Source: Pontiellaceae bacterium (lineage in GTDB: Bacteria; Verrucomicrobiota; Kiritimatiellia; Kiritimatiellales; Tichowtungiaceae). From it: a stretch of DNA of 8,221 bases. Position numbers and translations under genes: made by a program. Under the pieces are notes generated by a model. That model was not told where the DNA came from. It did no database searches and saw only the letters and a list, made by a program, of their open reading frames with translations. Where the stretch lies: NCBI GenBank assembly GCA_025457785.1, contig JALOTS010000077.1:1-8221 (forward strand). The letters are read 5' to 3'. Positions within the stretch are counted from its first letter, which is position 1, and every line of letters begins with the position of its first letter. Of this stretch, positions 7,297 through 8,221 are shown piece after piece.

Positions 7297-8160
7297 CTAT
7301 GGAGTCAACGGAGGCACCGCCTTCACGCGATAGAAGCGCGTGGCATTGGTAACGCCTGTGACCGTTTCGCTCATTTCCGGTCCGCCCGACGGGATGGTAA
7401 AGGCGCCATCGACCCAGTTGGTCAGCGTTTGACTGCGCTGAAGCATGTAGGAACGCGTCGGTTTGGCCGTCCAGGTAAGAATGTTGGTGGTTCCGTTCAC
7501 CGACAGATCTGTGATGAGCAGCAGATCGGACGGATCGGACGGGTCGGTGTCGGCCAGATATTCATTACGATCGGAGACTCCGTCGCCGTCGGCATCGCCC
7601 GACGAACTGAAAGCGGTAAGCACATTGGTATGACCCAGTTCCCACGCATCAGGAATGTTGTCGCCGTCCGTATCCGGTCCGGCATCCATCGAAACGGTTT
7701 TCACATAACCCTGCGCGGTGTTCAGGCTGATCCAGCCGACGTTTGCACCGTAAGCGTAGCCGCTGAGAATCCCGGTGGCCAGATCGACTTTCGGTTTGCC
7801 GTAGGTCTGCTCAAAATTGATCCAGCCGATGTTGGCACCGTAGGCATAGCCCGTCAGATTGCCGAAGCCGTCGTGGTTGATACCGTAGTCCGTCGCCGAG
7901 TTATTGGCATAGGCGGTTCCGTTGGCGGGTGTGCCGTCGCCGAGGTGAATCCAGCCGCAGTTGCCGCTGTACATATAGCCGGAGCAGAATGCCTGCCCGA
8001 CCACCATGCCGTTGCTGACATCGCCCTGCGCATTGATCCAGCCGATGTTCGCGCCGTAGGCGTCGTTATGGGTCGCATCAATGGTGGTCGCGCCGCGGAC
8101 CGAAATCCCGGCGGCCGCAACGACGGCGGCTATTGTTGCTTTTATTAATCTGGTTTTCAT
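7297..8160 (-). CDS. Secreted GANIGWI-repeat protein with calcium-binding loops
   Basis: I do not recognise a named function. The 287-residue product starts with a signal peptide (basic MKTRLIK, alanine-rich core, likely cleavage near VRGA at 24). Residues 34-150 hold four copies of an aromatic-glycine repeat: AYGANIGWIN (34-43), YMYSGNCGWIHL (62-73), YAYGANIGWINF (106-117) and YAYGANVGWISL (136-147). The last two are preceded by a (L)TGxLSGY-like lead. The second copy is divergent and has cysteines at 59 and 68 that could pair after export. Two thrombospondin-type-3-like acidic loops follow: DTDGDNIPDAWE (163-174) and DADGDGVSDRNE (189-200), the latter running into DTDPSD (204-209). The C-terminal part (about 213-283) is a beta-sandwich-like domain with LTWTAKP, YMLQRSQTLTNWV and RFYRV, a type I associate with secreted proteins of Verrucomicrobiota and relatives. 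No PEP-CTERM, LPXTG or other sorting tail is visible. A cell-surface or matrix role is inferred. The ATG has AAGGAG five bases upstream. Confidence 0.85.
   Translation of the reverse strand: MKTRLIKATIAAVVAAAGISVRGATTIDATHNDAYGANIGWINAQGDVSNGMVVGQAFCSGYMYSGNCGWIHLGDGTPANGTAYANNSATDYGINHDGFGNLTGYAYGANIGWINFEQTYGKPKVDLATGILSGYAYGANVGWISLNTAQGYVKTVSMDAGPDTDGDNIPDAWELGHTNVLTAFSSSGDADGDGVSDRNEYLADTDPSDPSDLLLITDLSVNGTTNILTWTAKPTRSYMLQRSQTLTNWVDGAFTIPSGGPEMSETVTGVTNATRFYRVKAVPPLTP
7730..8067 (-). repeat. Four degenerate in-frame repeats coding the GANIGWI motif
   Basis: On the plus strand, four copies share a core of ATCCAGCCG followed by (A/C)(C/T/A)GTT and a run matching GCACCGTA(A/G)GC, beginning near 7730, 7820, 7950 and 8036. 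The copies at 7730 and 7820 are the closest pair. The copy near 7950 diverges most after the core. Spacing is uneven (about 90, 130 and 86 bases) and every copy is in the same reading frame. This is old internal duplication of a protein domain, not a CRISPR array. Confidence 0.8.
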
Positions 8161-8165
8161 GATTT

Positions 8166-8171
8166 CTCCTT
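8166..8171 (-). promoter_or_regulatory. Ribosome binding site of the GANIGWI-repeat gene
   Basis: Minus-strand AAGGAG, inside AAAAAAGGAG, lies five bases before the ATG at 8160. The same A-run plus GGAG leader precedes the EF-hand gene. The remaining bases to the window end (8172-8221) show no clear promoter; it may lie beyond the window. Confidence 0.75.
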
Positions 8172-8221
8172 TTTTGACTGTTGATTGATGATCCGCCGCT
8201 TACCGCGAGAAATTGGCCCAG

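Noticed and set aside
7730..8067. Regularly recurring ATCCAGCCG-containing repeats as a possible CRISPR array
   Set aside because: The copies are degenerate, unevenly spaced and in frame within a secreted protein whose amino-acid repeat is better conserved than the DNA.
7429..8148. A 239-codon plus-strand frame with repeated DPADV(R/G)(A/T)V(G)-type segments
   Set aside because: The apparent repeats are the antisense reading of the GANIGWI repeats. The minus-strand frame has the signal peptide, ribosome binding site and known-type domains.

Overview
The window is about 8.2 kb of gene-dense, moderately GC-rich bacterial DNA. It holds one partial and six complete protein genes, with no RNA genes, insertion sequences, prophage or CRISPR array. 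The best taxonomic guess is the PVC superphylum, perhaps Kiritimatiellota or Verrucomicrobiota. This rests on the secreted protein at the right end (GANIGWI repeats, then thrombospondin-type-3-like calcium loops, then a C-terminal domain ending in an RFYRV motif), on a small secreted EF-hand protein, and on a DUF4340 protein next to an AsmA-like protein. It is an inference from protein style; no marker gene is present.

Left half (1-4382, + strand): an envelope-related cluster of three genes read in one direction. The first is the 3' part of a DUF4340 protein. It overlaps by 35 bases a large AsmA-like protein (825 aa, TTG start) with an N-terminal membrane anchor. After 49 bases comes a multi-pass membrane protein of the VC0807 family. 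Overlap and short spacing suggest one operon acting at the inner membrane and periplasm.

Middle (4541-6701, - strand): lysA (diaminopimelate decarboxylase) followed 28 bases later by dapA (4-hydroxy-tetrahydrodipicolinate synthase). This pair encodes the first committed and last steps of the diaminopimelate/lysine pathway. It converges on the envelope cluster across a 158-base gap.

Right end (6807-8221, - strand): a 287-aa secreted repeat protein and then a 97-aa secreted EF-hand protein. Both have signal peptides, predicted calcium-binding loops and an AAAAAAGGAG ribosome binding site. A strong intrinsic terminator (6807-6838) closes this unit and separates it from lysA.

Most of the window is ordinary. 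The parts most worth a second look are the GANIGWI repeat protein, the DUF4340/AsmA/VC0807 grouping as a possible envelope lipid-handling module, and the unusual active-site motifs of LysA. I did not find a clearly new defence, mobile or RNA-based system.
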